Below the pieces are notes generated by a model. That model was given only the letters and a program-made list of their open reading frames with translations, did not search any database and had not been told where the DNA came from. Below are positions 15,300 through 23,775 of a stretch of DNA of 27,913 nt, in pieces. The translations under genes were made by a program, and so were the position numbers. The DNA is taken from assembly GCA_046734915.1 (NCBI GenBank), contig JBKPSC010000488.1, forward strand, positions 1 through 27,913, read 5' to 3'. Origin of the DNA: VFZL01 sp046734915 (GTDB lineage Bacteria > Acidobacteriota > Vicinamibacteria > Vicinamibacterales > CAVVIG01). Position 1 is the first letter of the stretch. Each line of letters begins with the position of its first letter.

Positions 15300-16034
15300 T
15301 CATTCCCTCATCCTAAGATGCAGAAAGAACTCCTGGTTGCCCGTTGCGCCAGTTATCGGCGATGGAGTCTGGCCGACGTACTCGAGGCCGGCTTTTTCCG
15401 CATCGTCGATGACGCGTGCGACTACGGCGCGGTGGACGGCAGGATCGGTCACCAGGCCGCCTTTGCCGACTTCGTCGCGCCCGGCTTCGAACTGTGGCTT
15501 GACGAGGGCGACGACGTCCGCGTTCGGCTCGAGAACTGGCCGAATGGCCGGGAAGATGTGCCTTAAGGAGATGAAGGACACGTCGATGCAGACGACGCCG
15601 ACCCGATGTGGCACATCGGCGGCGGTCAACGCACGCGCGTTGACGTGCTCGCGAACGATGACGCGCGGATCCGTGCGGAGCCGCCAATCCAGCTGGCCAT
15701 GTCCCACATCGAGTGCGATGACCCTGGCCGCGCCGCGCCGCAGGAGCACGTCCGTGAAGCCTCCGGTCGATGCACCCACGTCCAGGGTTTCTCGTCCGGA
15801 AACGTCGATGCCGAAGTTGTCGAGGGCGTGCGCTAGCTTGACGCCGCCCCGGCCCACGTACGGGTGATCGGGTGTCGTCAGGGTGACCGCCGCGTCGGTC
15901 GCGACGGGCGTTCCCGCCTTCGATTCCAGCTGGCCGTTGACGCGGACCTGGCCGGCGAGAATCAGGGCGCGGGCCCGCTCCCGCGACGGCGCCAGACCGC
16001 GTTCGACGAGCAGGAGGTCGAGCCGGGTTCGCAT
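15300..16034 (-). CDS. tlyA: TlyA-family rRNA 2'-O-methyltransferase
   Basis: A 244-residue protein with an N-terminal S4 RNA-binding domain (RLDLLLVERGLAPSRERAR, LILAGQVRVNGQ) and a RrmJ/FtsJ-like methyltransferase domain. The SAM loop is LDVGASTGGFTDVLLRRGA; later come CIDVSFISLRHIFP and LVKPQFEAGRDEVGKGGLV. In actinobacteria TlyA methylates cytidines of 16S and 23S rRNA; older annotations call the family hemolysin A. The frame is open to 16349, but the upstream codons are the shadow of ispA, and the conserved MRTRLDLLL start is at 16034. Its ATG shares one base with the ispA stop (TGATG). Confidence 0.95.
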   Translation of the reverse strand: MRTRLDLLLVERGLAPSRERARALILAGQVRVNGQLESKAGTPVATDAAVTLTTPDHPYVGRGGVKLAHALDNFGIDVSGRETLDVGASTGGFTDVLLRRGAARVIALDVGHGQLDWRLRTDPRVIVREHVNARALTAADVPHRVGVVCIDVSFISLRHIFPAIRPVLEPNADVVALVKPQFEAGRDEVGKGGLVTDPAVHRAVVARVIDDAEKAGLEYVGQTPSPITGATGNQEFFLHLRMRE

Positions 16035-16990
16035 CACGACCGTCGGTTCAGCATCCACTCCGCGATAGGCCAAAGCCAGCCGCCGGCGAGACCGGCACGC
16101 TCGATGGATGCGCGACAGCCGGCGATGCACTCGGCGGCCAGCTCGCGCGACCGTTCGAGCCCGAAGAGCGCGGGATAAGTCGGCTTGGCGTCGGCCGCGT
16201 CCTTGCCGGCCGTCTTGCCGAGAGTCGACACATCGCCTTCCACATCGAGAATGTCGTCGACGATCTGAAAGGCGAGACCGAGGTCCACCGCGTACTGATC
16301 GACGGCGGCGATGAGCTCGTCGCTGCCGCCGGCCATTACGGCGCCGCACACCGCCGACGCGCGAATGAGCGCGCCGGTTTTCCTGGCGTGCATCGCCTTC
16401 AAACCCACGCTATCGAGCATCAGCGCGCGTCCTTTCGCCTGCCCTGATGCCTGCAGGTCGATCGCCTGGCCCCCGACCATCCCCGACGGCCCGGCGGCAC
16501 TGGCGACGACCCCTACGACGCGTAGTTTGCGAGCCGTGACCGCCGGGTCGGTGCTGTCGGGTTCACGCGCCAGCAGGGCGAACGCGGCTGCTTGCAGACC
16601 ATCGCCGGCCAGAATCGCAATGCCGTCGCCGTACACCACGTGCGAAGTCGCGCGGCCGCGCCTGAGCGAGTCGTTGTCCATGGCCGGCAGATCGTCGTGG
16701 ATGAGGGAATACGTATGAATCAGCTCGATCGCGCACGCCGATGGCAGCGTCGAGTCACGAGCTGCGGCGAGCGCCCCGGGGCTGCCATCCGTGATACGAC
16801 GCGCGACCGCGTCCGCCGCCGCCAGCGCGAGCACGGGCCGCAAGCGTTTGCCTCCGGCGAACACGCTGTAGCGCATTGACTCGCTCACGAGCGGCGGACA
16901 CTCCGGAGGACGCGGCAGCCAGGCCTCGAGGGCGTGATCGACACGAGTACGGGCGCCTTCGAGGAACGAGGCGAGCGACTGATCCGTCAC
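16034..16990 (-). CDS. ispA: Polyprenyl diphosphate synthase (farnesyl/geranyl type)
   Basis: An all-trans prenyl chain synthase condensing IPP with allylic diphosphates. The 318-residue protein has GGKRLRPVLALAAAD, the first Asp-rich motif SLIHDDLPAMDND (Asp99, Asp100, Asp105, followed by LRRGRAT), GQAIDLQASG, and the second Asp-rich motif FQIVDDILDVEGD. The two residues inside the first motif and the length are those of the short-chain bacterial FPP synthases. The start is GTG at 16990, 2 nt after xseB. The cluster order xseA-xseB-ispA-tlyA-nadK is widespread; the dxs often found between ispA and tlyA is missing here. Confidence 0.94.
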   Translation of the reverse strand: MTDQSLASFLEGARTRVDHALEAWLPRPPECPPLVSESMRYSVFAGGKRLRPVLALAAADAVARRITDGSPGALAAARDSTLPSACAIELIHTYSLIHDDLPAMDNDSLRRGRATSHVVYGDGIAILAGDGLQAAAFALLAREPDSTDPAVTARKLRVVGVVASAAGPSGMVGGQAIDLQASGQAKGRALMLDSVGLKAMHARKTGALIRASAVCGAVMAGGSDELIAAVDQYAVDLGLAFQIVDDILDVEGDVSTLGKTAGKDAADAKPTYPALFGLERSRELAAECIAGCRASIERAGLAGGWLWPIAEWMLNRRS

Positions 16991-16992
16991 GG

Positions 16993-17238
16993 TCAGCGAT
17001 CCGGGTCGTCCGCGGAGAGCGAAGGCGGCGCCGTCTTGAGCTCGCCCCGCTCGGTCAGGATCTCGATGCGGCGTTCCGCATCTTCGAGCCGCGCGTGACA
17101 GAACCGCGACAGCTGCACGCCGCGTTCGTACAAGGCGAGTGACTGCTCGAGCGGCAGGTCGCCTTCCTCGAGCTTCTTCACGATGCCATCGAGCTCCGCG
17201 ATCGCGGCCTCGAAATCCTTGATGGACGGCGTGGACAT
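16993..17238 (-). CDS. xseB: Exodeoxyribonuclease VII small subunit
   Basis: An 81-residue helical protein with the XseB signature: FEAAIAELDGIVKKLEEGDLPLEQSLALYERGVQLSRFCHARLEDAERRIEIL. Several copies bind one XseA to form ExoVII, which degrades single-stranded DNA. The frame is open to 17286, but that stretch is the shadow of the end of xseA. The ATG at 17238 lies 1 nt after the xseA stop and gives the usual length. ispA follows after 2 nt. Confidence 0.95.
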   Translation of the reverse strand: MSTPSIKDFEAAIAELDGIVKKLEEGDLPLEQSLALYERGVQLSRFCHARLEDAERRIEILTERGELKTAPPSLSADDPDR

Positions 17239-17239
17239 G

Positions 17240-18676
17240 TCAGGCCTCTCGGTTTGTCCCGGGCGAGTGGGCCTCGCGCACTTCACACTCCAGCTCGCCG
17301 CGCGACAGCGTCACCCGCACGCGATCTCCTGCTGCGCTGGCGGCTGCATCACGCAGCACCACCGTCCGATCGGCGTTCCAACAGACGGCATAACCGCGCC
17401 CCAGAACCGCGAGCGGGCTGAGGCTCTCGAGACGGCCGATCGATTCGCGCACGCGCAGGTCGGCTTGATGAACCCGTCGCCCGGCGGCCGCCTGCAAACG
17501 TCCGTCGGCGGTGGCGAGTCTCGTTCGCACCGCGCCCAGCCGGCGTCCGAAATCACAGGTATCGAGCCGCCGTCGAATGAGTTGGAGCCGCCTTTCACGC
17601 GTGAGCATCACTTCACGCATGGCACGGGCCAGGGCGTGCGTGGACTCGGCGACATGTCGGCCGCGTTGGGCGAACCGTCCGGGGACGCCGGCAAACGCCG
17701 GCCGGGCAGTCAGCACGTGGACGCGGCGGGCCAGCGCCTGCACGCGCGACCGGACGGCCGCGCGCAGTCGATCTGAAAGGCGATCAATCCGCGCGGTGAA
17801 TTCGGTCGTCGCCGCGATGACGAGCTCCGCGGCCGCCGACGGCGTCGGCGCGCGGAAGTCGGCAACGAAGTCCGCGATGGTGAAGTCCGTCTCGTGTCCC
17901 ACGGCGGTCATGACCGGTACCGGGCAAAGGGCGATGGCCCTGGCGACCAGTTCTTCATTGAAGCACCACAGGTCCTCAATGGATCCGCCACCGCGGCCGA
18001 GGATGATGACGTCGACGCCCGGCACGCGTCCGAGCGCCTTGAGTGCGCGTGCGATTTCAACGGAGGCCCCTTCACCCTGCACGCGTGCGGGCCTGATGAC
18101 GACATGTGCTCGCGCATGTCGTCGGCGAAGTACTTTGAGGATGTCGCGAATCGCCGCTCCGTCGAGCGACGTGACGATCCCAATCTTTCGCGGCAATCCC
18201 GGCAGCGGCCTCTTCCGCGCCTGATCGAACAGGCCCTCGTCCTGCAGTCGGGTCTTCAGCTGCTCGAACGCGAGCTGCAGCGCACCATATCCCTGCGGCT
18301 CGAGATACTCGCAGACGATTTGATATTCGCCCTTCGGCTCGTACACCGAAACCCGCCCGCGGGCAACGACCTTCAGCCCATCTTCCGGCTTGAACTTCAC
18401 GTACCGCATGGCCGACCGGAAGATAACGCCCTTGATCTGCGAGTGGGCGTCCTTGAGGGTGAAGTAAAGATGTCCGGTGTTCCAGGTGCGGCAGTTCGAC
18501 AGCTCGCCCTCGACCCAGATCTCGGCGAACGCCGATTCGAGCAGGTCGCGCACCCGGATCGTCAGCTGCGTCACCGTCAAGGGCTTCCGCGGTTCGGCTG
18601 CGGTCCGCTGCGGGTCCGGCCGTGCCTCGACCTCGCCCCGGTCATCCTCGAACGGAAGATCGAAGAGATCAGGCAT
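17240..18676 (-). CDS. xseA: Exodeoxyribonuclease VII large subunit
   Basis: The catalytic subunit of ExoVII, 478 residues. An N-terminal OB fold (TVTQLTIRVRDLLESAF, VEGELSN, GHLYFTLKDAHSQIKGVIF) precedes the nuclease domain with KIGIVTSLDGAAIRDILKVL, VIILGRGGGSIEDLWCFNEE and the catalytic GHETDFTIADFVADFRAPTPSAAAE. A long coiled-coil arm and a C-terminal strand (SPLAVLGRGYAV) follow. It starts inside the end of ymdB (8-nt overlap), so the two are coupled. An Arg/Ala-rich arm and a 30-residue N-terminal lead are ordinary for the family. Confidence 0.97.
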   Translation of the reverse strand: MPDLFDLPFEDDRGEVEARPDPQRTAAEPRKPLTVTQLTIRVRDLLESAFAEIWVEGELSNCRTWNTGHLYFTLKDAHSQIKGVIFRSAMRYVKFKPEDGLKVVARGRVSVYEPKGEYQIVCEYLEPQGYGALQLAFEQLKTRLQDEGLFDQARKRPLPGLPRKIGIVTSLDGAAIRDILKVLRRRHARAHVVIRPARVQGEGASVEIARALKALGRVPGVDVIILGRGGGSIEDLWCFNEELVARAIALCPVPVMTAVGHETDFTIADFVADFRAPTPSAAAELVIAATTEFTARIDRLSDRLRAAVRSRVQALARRVHVLTARPAFAGVPGRFAQRGRHVAESTHALARAMREVMLTRERRLQLIRRRLDTCDFGRRLGAVRTRLATADGRLQAAAGRRVHQADLRVRESIGRLESLSPLAVLGRGYAVCWNADRTVVLRDAAASAAGDRVRVTLSRGELECEVREAHSPGTNREA

Positions 18677-19484
18677 GGGTCCGGCCGCTCAGGACGAGAA
18701 TTTCGTCCATGCTGTAGCTGAGGCGCTCGATGTCGACCGCCTTGCCCGAGTGCTCGTCGGCTTCGATCACCACGGCATTCAGGCGCGGATTCCCAGTTGC
18801 AGTATCGAACTTGGCCGGCATGGCGTTGCGGAACCGTCCGACCGCTGCCTCGATCTCGACGCCGATGACCGAGTCATGCGGCCCGGTCATGCCGACGTCG
18901 GTTAGATACGCAGTCCCCTTGGGCAGAATCCGCTCGTCGGCTGTCTGGACGTGCGTGTGGGTCCCGATCATCGCCGTGACCTTGCCGTCGAGAAACCAGC
19001 CCATGGCCACTTTCTCCGAGGTGGCCTCGGCGTGAAAGTCGACGAAGATGACGCGGGCGCGAGGGCGAAGCGCCTCGATCTCCCGCTCGACCACTGTGAA
19101 GGGGTCGTCGATGCTGTGCATGAACACCCGGCCCATGACATTGATGACGCCCACCGATCGACCGTCGCGCGTCCGGGCGAGATAGCTGCCGTTGCCCGGG
19201 ACCCCGGCAGGGTAGTTGGCGGGCCGCAACAAGCGCGATTCGGCACCGATGTACTCGATCGCTTCCTTCTTGTCCCAGATGTGGTTGCCCGAGGTCATCA
19301 CATCGACGCCCCACTCGAGAAGCTGATCGCCAATTTCCCGGGTGATGCCGAATCCCGCGGCGGCGTTCTCGGCGTTGGCGATGACGAGGTCGACCTGGTG
19401 CTCATCGACGATGGCCGAAAGGCCGTGGCGCACGAGCTCGCGGCCTGGCCGTCCGACAATGTCGCCGATGAAGAGCAGGCGCAT
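18669..19484 (-). CDS. ymdB: YmdB-family metallophosphoesterase
   Basis: A 271-residue binuclear metallophosphoesterase with the family residues in order: LLFIGDIVGRPGRE, NAENAAAGFGI, TSGNHIWDKKE, FVDFHAEATSEK, GTHTHVQTADERILP and DVGMTGPHDSVIG. The Bacillus homologue cleaves 2',3'-cyclic nucleotides and influences RNA turnover and multicellular behaviour. A frame open to 19829 is the shadow of hsp20; the conserved start is ATG 19484, which shares one base with the hsp20 stop (TGATG). xseA starts within its last codons. In Bacillus the gene follows rny; here rny is in another operon of the same window. Confidence 0.94.
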   Translation of the reverse strand: MRLLFIGDIVGRPGRELVRHGLSAIVDEHQVDLVIANAENAAAGFGITREIGDQLLEWGVDVMTSGNHIWDKKEAIEYIGAESRLLRPANYPAGVPGNGSYLARTRDGRSVGVINVMGRVFMHSIDDPFTVVEREIEALRPRARVIFVDFHAEATSEKVAMGWFLDGKVTAMIGTHTHVQTADERILPKGTAYLTDVGMTGPHDSVIGVEIEAAVGRFRNAMPAKFDTATGNPRLNAVVIEADEHSGKAVDIERLSYSMDEILVLSGRTHA

Positions 19485-19948
19485 CAAGTGACCGGCCGCT
19501 CGGACGAGATCGTCACGTGAATCGCGCGGCCGCGCCGATTCTCGATCTTGGGCAGCGTCAGCCTGAGCTCGCCGTTCGACAGCGTCGCCAGCGCACGAGC
19601 TGCGTCGACGGAGGCGGTCACCCGAATGAGGCGCGCGAACCGGCCGAACCCGCGCTCGACCAGGTGAAAACTGGAGTCGCTTCGCCCGCGTCGTGGCGGC
19701 TTCTCGCCGGCAATCAGCACCGCGGCACCTTTGATGACGATGCGCACCGCCTCGGCCGAGACACCCGGTAGATCGACTGCAATCTCCACCACATTGTCTG
19801 TCTCGTAGACGTCGACCGCTGGGGAGCACTCGCCCGTAAGCGCATCTGGGCTGCTCGATCGACCCAGTTCGAGAAAGATGCGGCGGAGATCCTCGCCGAA
19901 CTCTCCCACCTCAGTTGGCAGCACCACCGCCTGAATGCGCGAGCGCAT
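19484..19948 (-). CDS. Small heat-shock protein, Hsp20/alpha-crystallin family
   Basis: A 154-residue ATP-independent holdase. The alpha-crystallin domain (about 40-140) shows PAVDVYETDNVVEIAVDLPGV, VRIVIKGAAVLIAGEK, FHLVERGFGRFARLIRV and the closing LSNGELRLTLPKIE. The sequence is more divergent than the second Hsp20 of this window (22299-22751) and carries an Arg-rich loop. It heads the minus-strand operon with ymdB, xseA, xseB and ispA, and is divergent from dnaK, so a heat-responsive control region could drive both sides. No convincing minus-strand promoter was found in the gap. Confidence 0.9.
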   Translation of the reverse strand: MRSRIQAVVLPTEVGEFGEDLRRIFLELGRSSSPDALTGECSPAVDVYETDNVVEIAVDLPGVSAEAVRIVIKGAAVLIAGEKPPRRGRSDSSFHLVERGFGRFARLIRVTASVDAARALATLSNGELRLTLPKIENRRGRAIHVTISSERPVT

Positions 19949-20187
19949 GGTTCGGATGATCGCACATTCACGGCAACCCGCGCGAAGGGGACCCGCGCGG
20001 GCAGGCTACGAGAACGGTTGCGAAGAGGGCGTGGAGCAGAGAAGGAGGAGGGGATCAGGTCGCTGGTCGGCCAGGGAAGAGTCGGCCGACGCGAGCAGCC
20101 CGAAATTGATGGGTTTACCGCAAGTGACTTCCCATCCATCATTTGTGGTTCAGCAATATATGATTCAATTACACTCATAAAATATGC

Positions 20188-20216
20188 TTGACACACGCTA
20201 AGTATGGTCCTAAACT
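20188..20216 (+). promoter_or_regulatory. dnaK sigma70-type promoter
   Basis: A perfect -35 TTGACA at 20188-20193, a 17-nt spacer, and TAAACT at 20211-20216 (four of six -10 matches). Transcription would start near 20223, giving a leader of about 30 nt to the dnaK ATG at 20252. Confidence 0.72.
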
Positions 20217-20230
20217 ACCGCCCATACTTA
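20199..20230. promoter_or_regulatory. Candidate operator: 9-bp palindrome around the dnaK -10 box
   Basis: TAAGTATGG (20199-20207) is perfectly inverted as CCATACTTA (20222-20230) with a 14-nt centre that holds the -10 box. The left arm lies upstream of the predicted start, so it acts as DNA, not as an RNA hairpin. A repressor dimer bound here would block RNA polymerase. The regulator is unknown; the sequence is unlike CIRCE (TTAGCACTC-N9-GAGTGCTAA) or HAIR. Confidence 0.6.
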
Positions 20231-20251
20231 ATGGAACGGGGGACGCAGGCT

Positions 20252-22138
<1,887 letters not shown>

Positions 22139-22139
22139 A

Positions 22140-22192
22140 CAAGGGCAAGTAGGGCAGGTAGGGCAGAGGTGAGGCAGGTAAGCCAGGTAGGA
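22140..22192. repeat. Degenerate GGGCAGGTA repeat after dnaK
   Basis: About five imperfect copies of a 9-nt unit (GGGCAAGTA, GGGCAGGTA, GGGCAGAGGTGA, GGCAGGTA, AGCCAGGTA) begin 2 nt after the dnaK stop. The same style of short-unit degenerate array occurs in other gaps of the window with different sequences. Confidence 0.65.
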
Positions 22193-22256
22193 GCGCCTGC
22201 GGCCATGCCGGGCCGAGGACATGCAGCTCCGAGGCGAGGCATCGGCGTAAGTTCGC

Positions 22257-22275
22257 GCCGGGGTGGGGCCCCGGC
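22257..22275 (+). other. GC-rich hairpin in the hsp20 leader
   Basis: GCCGGGG (22257-22263) is perfectly inverted as CCCCGGC (22269-22275) around a 5-nt loop, 8 nt before the AAAAGGAG Shine-Dalgarno (22284-22291). It could end part of the dnaK transcript or shape the hsp20 leader. No T run follows and the ribosome site itself is outside the stem. Confidence 0.45.
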
Positions 22276-22298
22276 GCCGCTGGAAAAGGAGACAAACA

Positions 22299-22751
22299 AT
22301 GGCTCTCATTCGTTGGAACGATCCGTTTCGTGATTTCGCGCAGCTTCAGGACCGCATCAATCGCGTGTTCACCGACGCTTACGGCCGCACCGATGAAGGC
22401 TTCATGACATCGGGCGCCTGGGTGCCGCCTGTGGACATCCTGCAGACGAACGACCATGAGCTGGTGCTCAAGGCCGAGCTGCCCGACATGAAACGCGAGG
22501 ACATCGACATCACCATCGACAACGGCACCCTCACCCTCAAGGGCGAGAAGAAATTCGCTCAAGACGTGAAGGAGGAGCAGGTCCATCGCATCGAGCGGCG
22601 CTACGGCTCGTTCAGCCGGACTTTCTCGCTGCCTCAGACCGTCGACGCGGCCAAGGTGGCGGCCGAGTACAAGGAAGGCGTCCTGACCGTGCGTCTGCCT
22701 CTGCGTGAAGAGGCCAGGCCGCGGCAGGTCAAAGTCGACGTCGCCGCCTGA
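22299..22751 (+). CDS. Small heat-shock protein, Hsp20/alpha-crystallin family
   Basis: A 150-residue class A-type bacterial small heat-shock protein that holds unfolded proteins for DnaK. It starts MALIRWNDPFRDFAQLQDRI, then the alpha-crystallin domain (about 40-135): PPVDILQTNDHELVLKAELPDM, DIDITIDNGTLTLKGEKK, HRIERRYGSFSRTFSLPQTVD and EYKEGVLTVRLPLREEARP. The start at ATG 22299 has a strong AAAAGGAG. It lies downstream of dnaK on the same strand, which suggests a shared heat-shock role. A GC-rich dyad follows its stop. Confidence 0.96.
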   Translation: MALIRWNDPFRDFAQLQDRINRVFTDAYGRTDEGFMTSGAWVPPVDILQTNDHELVLKAELPDMKREDIDITIDNGTLTLKGEKKFAQDVKEEQVHRIERRYGSFSRTFSLPQTVDAAKVAAEYKEGVLTVRLPLREEARPRQVKVDVAA

Positions 22752-22787
22752 CGCGCAGATCAGGCCAGCGTCGCGCCGCGGGCTGCA

Positions 22788-22822
22788 GGCCGGAACTTCC
22801 GGGACTACCGGGGGTTCCGGCC
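22788..22822 (+). other. Dyad after hsp20, possible terminator
   Basis: GGCCGGAAC (22788-22796) is perfectly inverted as GTTCCGGCC (22814-22822), with a 17-nt loop containing CCGG twice. It lies 36 nt after the hsp20 stop and 22 nt before rpoZ. It lacks a T run, so intrinsic termination would be weak. Confidence 0.45.
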
Positions 22823-22844
22823 CACGTGTTACTGTGTATCCTTG

Positions 22845-23138
22845 ATGGATGACGCAATCGATCCCGTCGAACAGCCCTCGATTTCGGTAGAACCTCCCGA
22901 TACGCTGGTTGAACCAGCCGAACCGGCCGCTCCCATATCCAGCCGTTTTCTCTTCGTCGACGTCGCCGCCCTGCGCGCCAAGCAATTGCGGCGCGGTGCC
23001 CGCGTCCGCTTCCAGGCCGATCAGGCCCCCATGCCGCTCAAGCCGGAACGCGTGGCGATGGAGGAAGTTCGCCGGCGCCTCGTGCAGTACAGTGTGCCGA
23101 TTTGGCACCGGGGGGCTCGCGTCGACGCCGACGCCTGA
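22845..23138 (+). CDS. rpoZ: RNA polymerase omega subunit
   Basis: Omega assists folding and assembly of the beta' subunit. The 97-residue product has a Pro/Glu-rich N-terminal lead of about 33 residues, then the omega core: SRFLFVDVAALRAKQLRRGARVR, MPLKPERVAMEEVRRRLVQY. This matches the short RpoZ pattern (R-F-hhhVhhAA-RA-QL--GA...P-hhAh-EV--G-h-Y). The usual gmk neighbour is absent. The start is ATG 22845; a TTG one codon earlier has no support. The sequence is short, so the call rests on the motif order. Confidence 0.8.
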   Translation: MDDAIDPVEQPSISVEPPDTLVEPAEPAAPISSRFLFVDVAALRAKQLRRGARVRFQADQAPMPLKPERVAMEEVRRRLVQYSVPIWHRGARVDADA

Positions 23139-23172
23139 GGCAACGGAAGCCAGTTTGTCCGGAACCTAGACC

Positions 23173-23442
23173 ATGAGTGACGCGATTCAGATTCTCGTAG
23201 GGACCCTGGTCGGTGCCGGATCGAGCACGGTGTTCATCCTGGCGCTCTTCATCGGCTTCTGTGTCCTCGTCGGGTTCACGAAGACCAAGCGGACGGCGGG
23301 AGGCGGCGCACGAGTCATCAAAAGCCTGGACGAGACGCTCAGTCACCAGGCAATGACCTATTTGACGCCGACGGCGCCCCGCGGGCCGGCCGATCAACTG
23401 CGCTCACCGGAACTCGTCGAAGCCGCGGCACGTAAATCCTGA
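23173..23442 (+). CDS. Small single-pass membrane protein, unknown function
   Basis: An 89-residue product I do not recognise. It has one or two adjoining hydrophobic segments (about residues 6-37, ILVGTLVGAGSSTVFILAL then FIGFCVLVGF), then a basic FTKTKR stretch that suggests a cytoplasmic C-terminus. The soluble tail is rich in Pro, Ala and Gly. It lies 34 nt after rpoZ and 36 nt before another small membrane gene on the same strand. Codon use matches its neighbours, which supports real coding. The Shine-Dalgarno is weak. Confidence 0.62.
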   Translation: MSDAIQILVGTLVGAGSSTVFILALFIGFCVLVGFTKTKRTAGGGARVIKSLDETLSHQAMTYLTPTAPRGPADQLRSPELVEAAARKS

Positions 23443-23478
23443 TGACGCGGCGCCACCGCGCCGCGCGGAGGTTGGCTG

Positions 23479-23775
23479 ATGTTCTGGCTGCTGACTCTGC
23501 CCTTCAGGATTGTCTTCGGCGTGATCTTCGCGATCGTCGGCACAGTGCTCGCGGTCGTTTTCTTCCCGATCGCGCTGGTTCTTTGGCTGCCCTTCGTGCT
23601 ACTCAAGGGCGCGTTCAAAGTCCTCGGGGCCCTGTTCCTGGCGCTGGCGTTCGCCGTTGGCGCGCTCCTGCTCTTCGCCGCGGTCCTCGTCCCACTGATC
23701 CCCTTGGTGTTGCTGCTCGCCGGCTGCTGGCTCGTTTACCGGCTCGCACGGCCCTCGCCGGTGGTCGCCGGTTGA
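23479..23775 (+). CDS. Small multi-pass membrane protein, unknown function
   Basis: A 98-residue, very hydrophobic product with about three transmembrane segments (FRIVFGVIFAIVGTVLAVVFF; ALFLALAFAVGALLLFAAV; VPLIPLVLLLAGCWLVYRL) and almost no soluble part. A good GGAGG lies 7 nt before ATG 23479, so I trust the start. No family was recognised. Its TGA at 23773-23775 abuts the convergent stop of the ATP-grasp gene within one palindrome, TGATCA. Longer frames over this region are shadows. Confidence 0.66.
   Translation: MFWLLTLPFRIVFGVIFAIVGTVLAVVFFPIALVLWLPFVLLKGAFKVLGALFLALAFAVGALLLFAAVLVPLIPLVLLLAGCWLVYRLARPSPVVAG

Larger units (their letters stand above)
19949..20251. promoter_or_regulatory. 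Divergent hsp20-dnaK control region
   Basis: 303 nt without a believable gene. The left half is GC-rich. From about 20120 to 20232 it becomes the most AT-rich stretch of the window, with an A/T-rich run (20155-20187) like an UP element directly before the dnaK -35 box. Contains the dnaK promoter and a palindrome listed separately. No CIRCE or HAIR sequence is present. Confidence 0.7.

Noticed and set aside
16035..16349. N-terminal extension of tlyA to 16349
   Set aside because: The extension is Arg-rich shadow of ispA in another frame; the S4 domain begins at 16034.
19714..20196. Minus-strand 160-codon frame across the hsp20-dnaK gap
   Set aside because: It overlaps hsp20 out of frame, has no domain, and covers the AT-rich promoter region.
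20199..20230. CIRCE or HAIR element at dnaK
   Set aside because: Arms TAAGTATGG/CCATACTTA match neither TTAGCACTC/GAGTGCTAA nor CTTGAGT/ACTCAAG, and the spacing differs.
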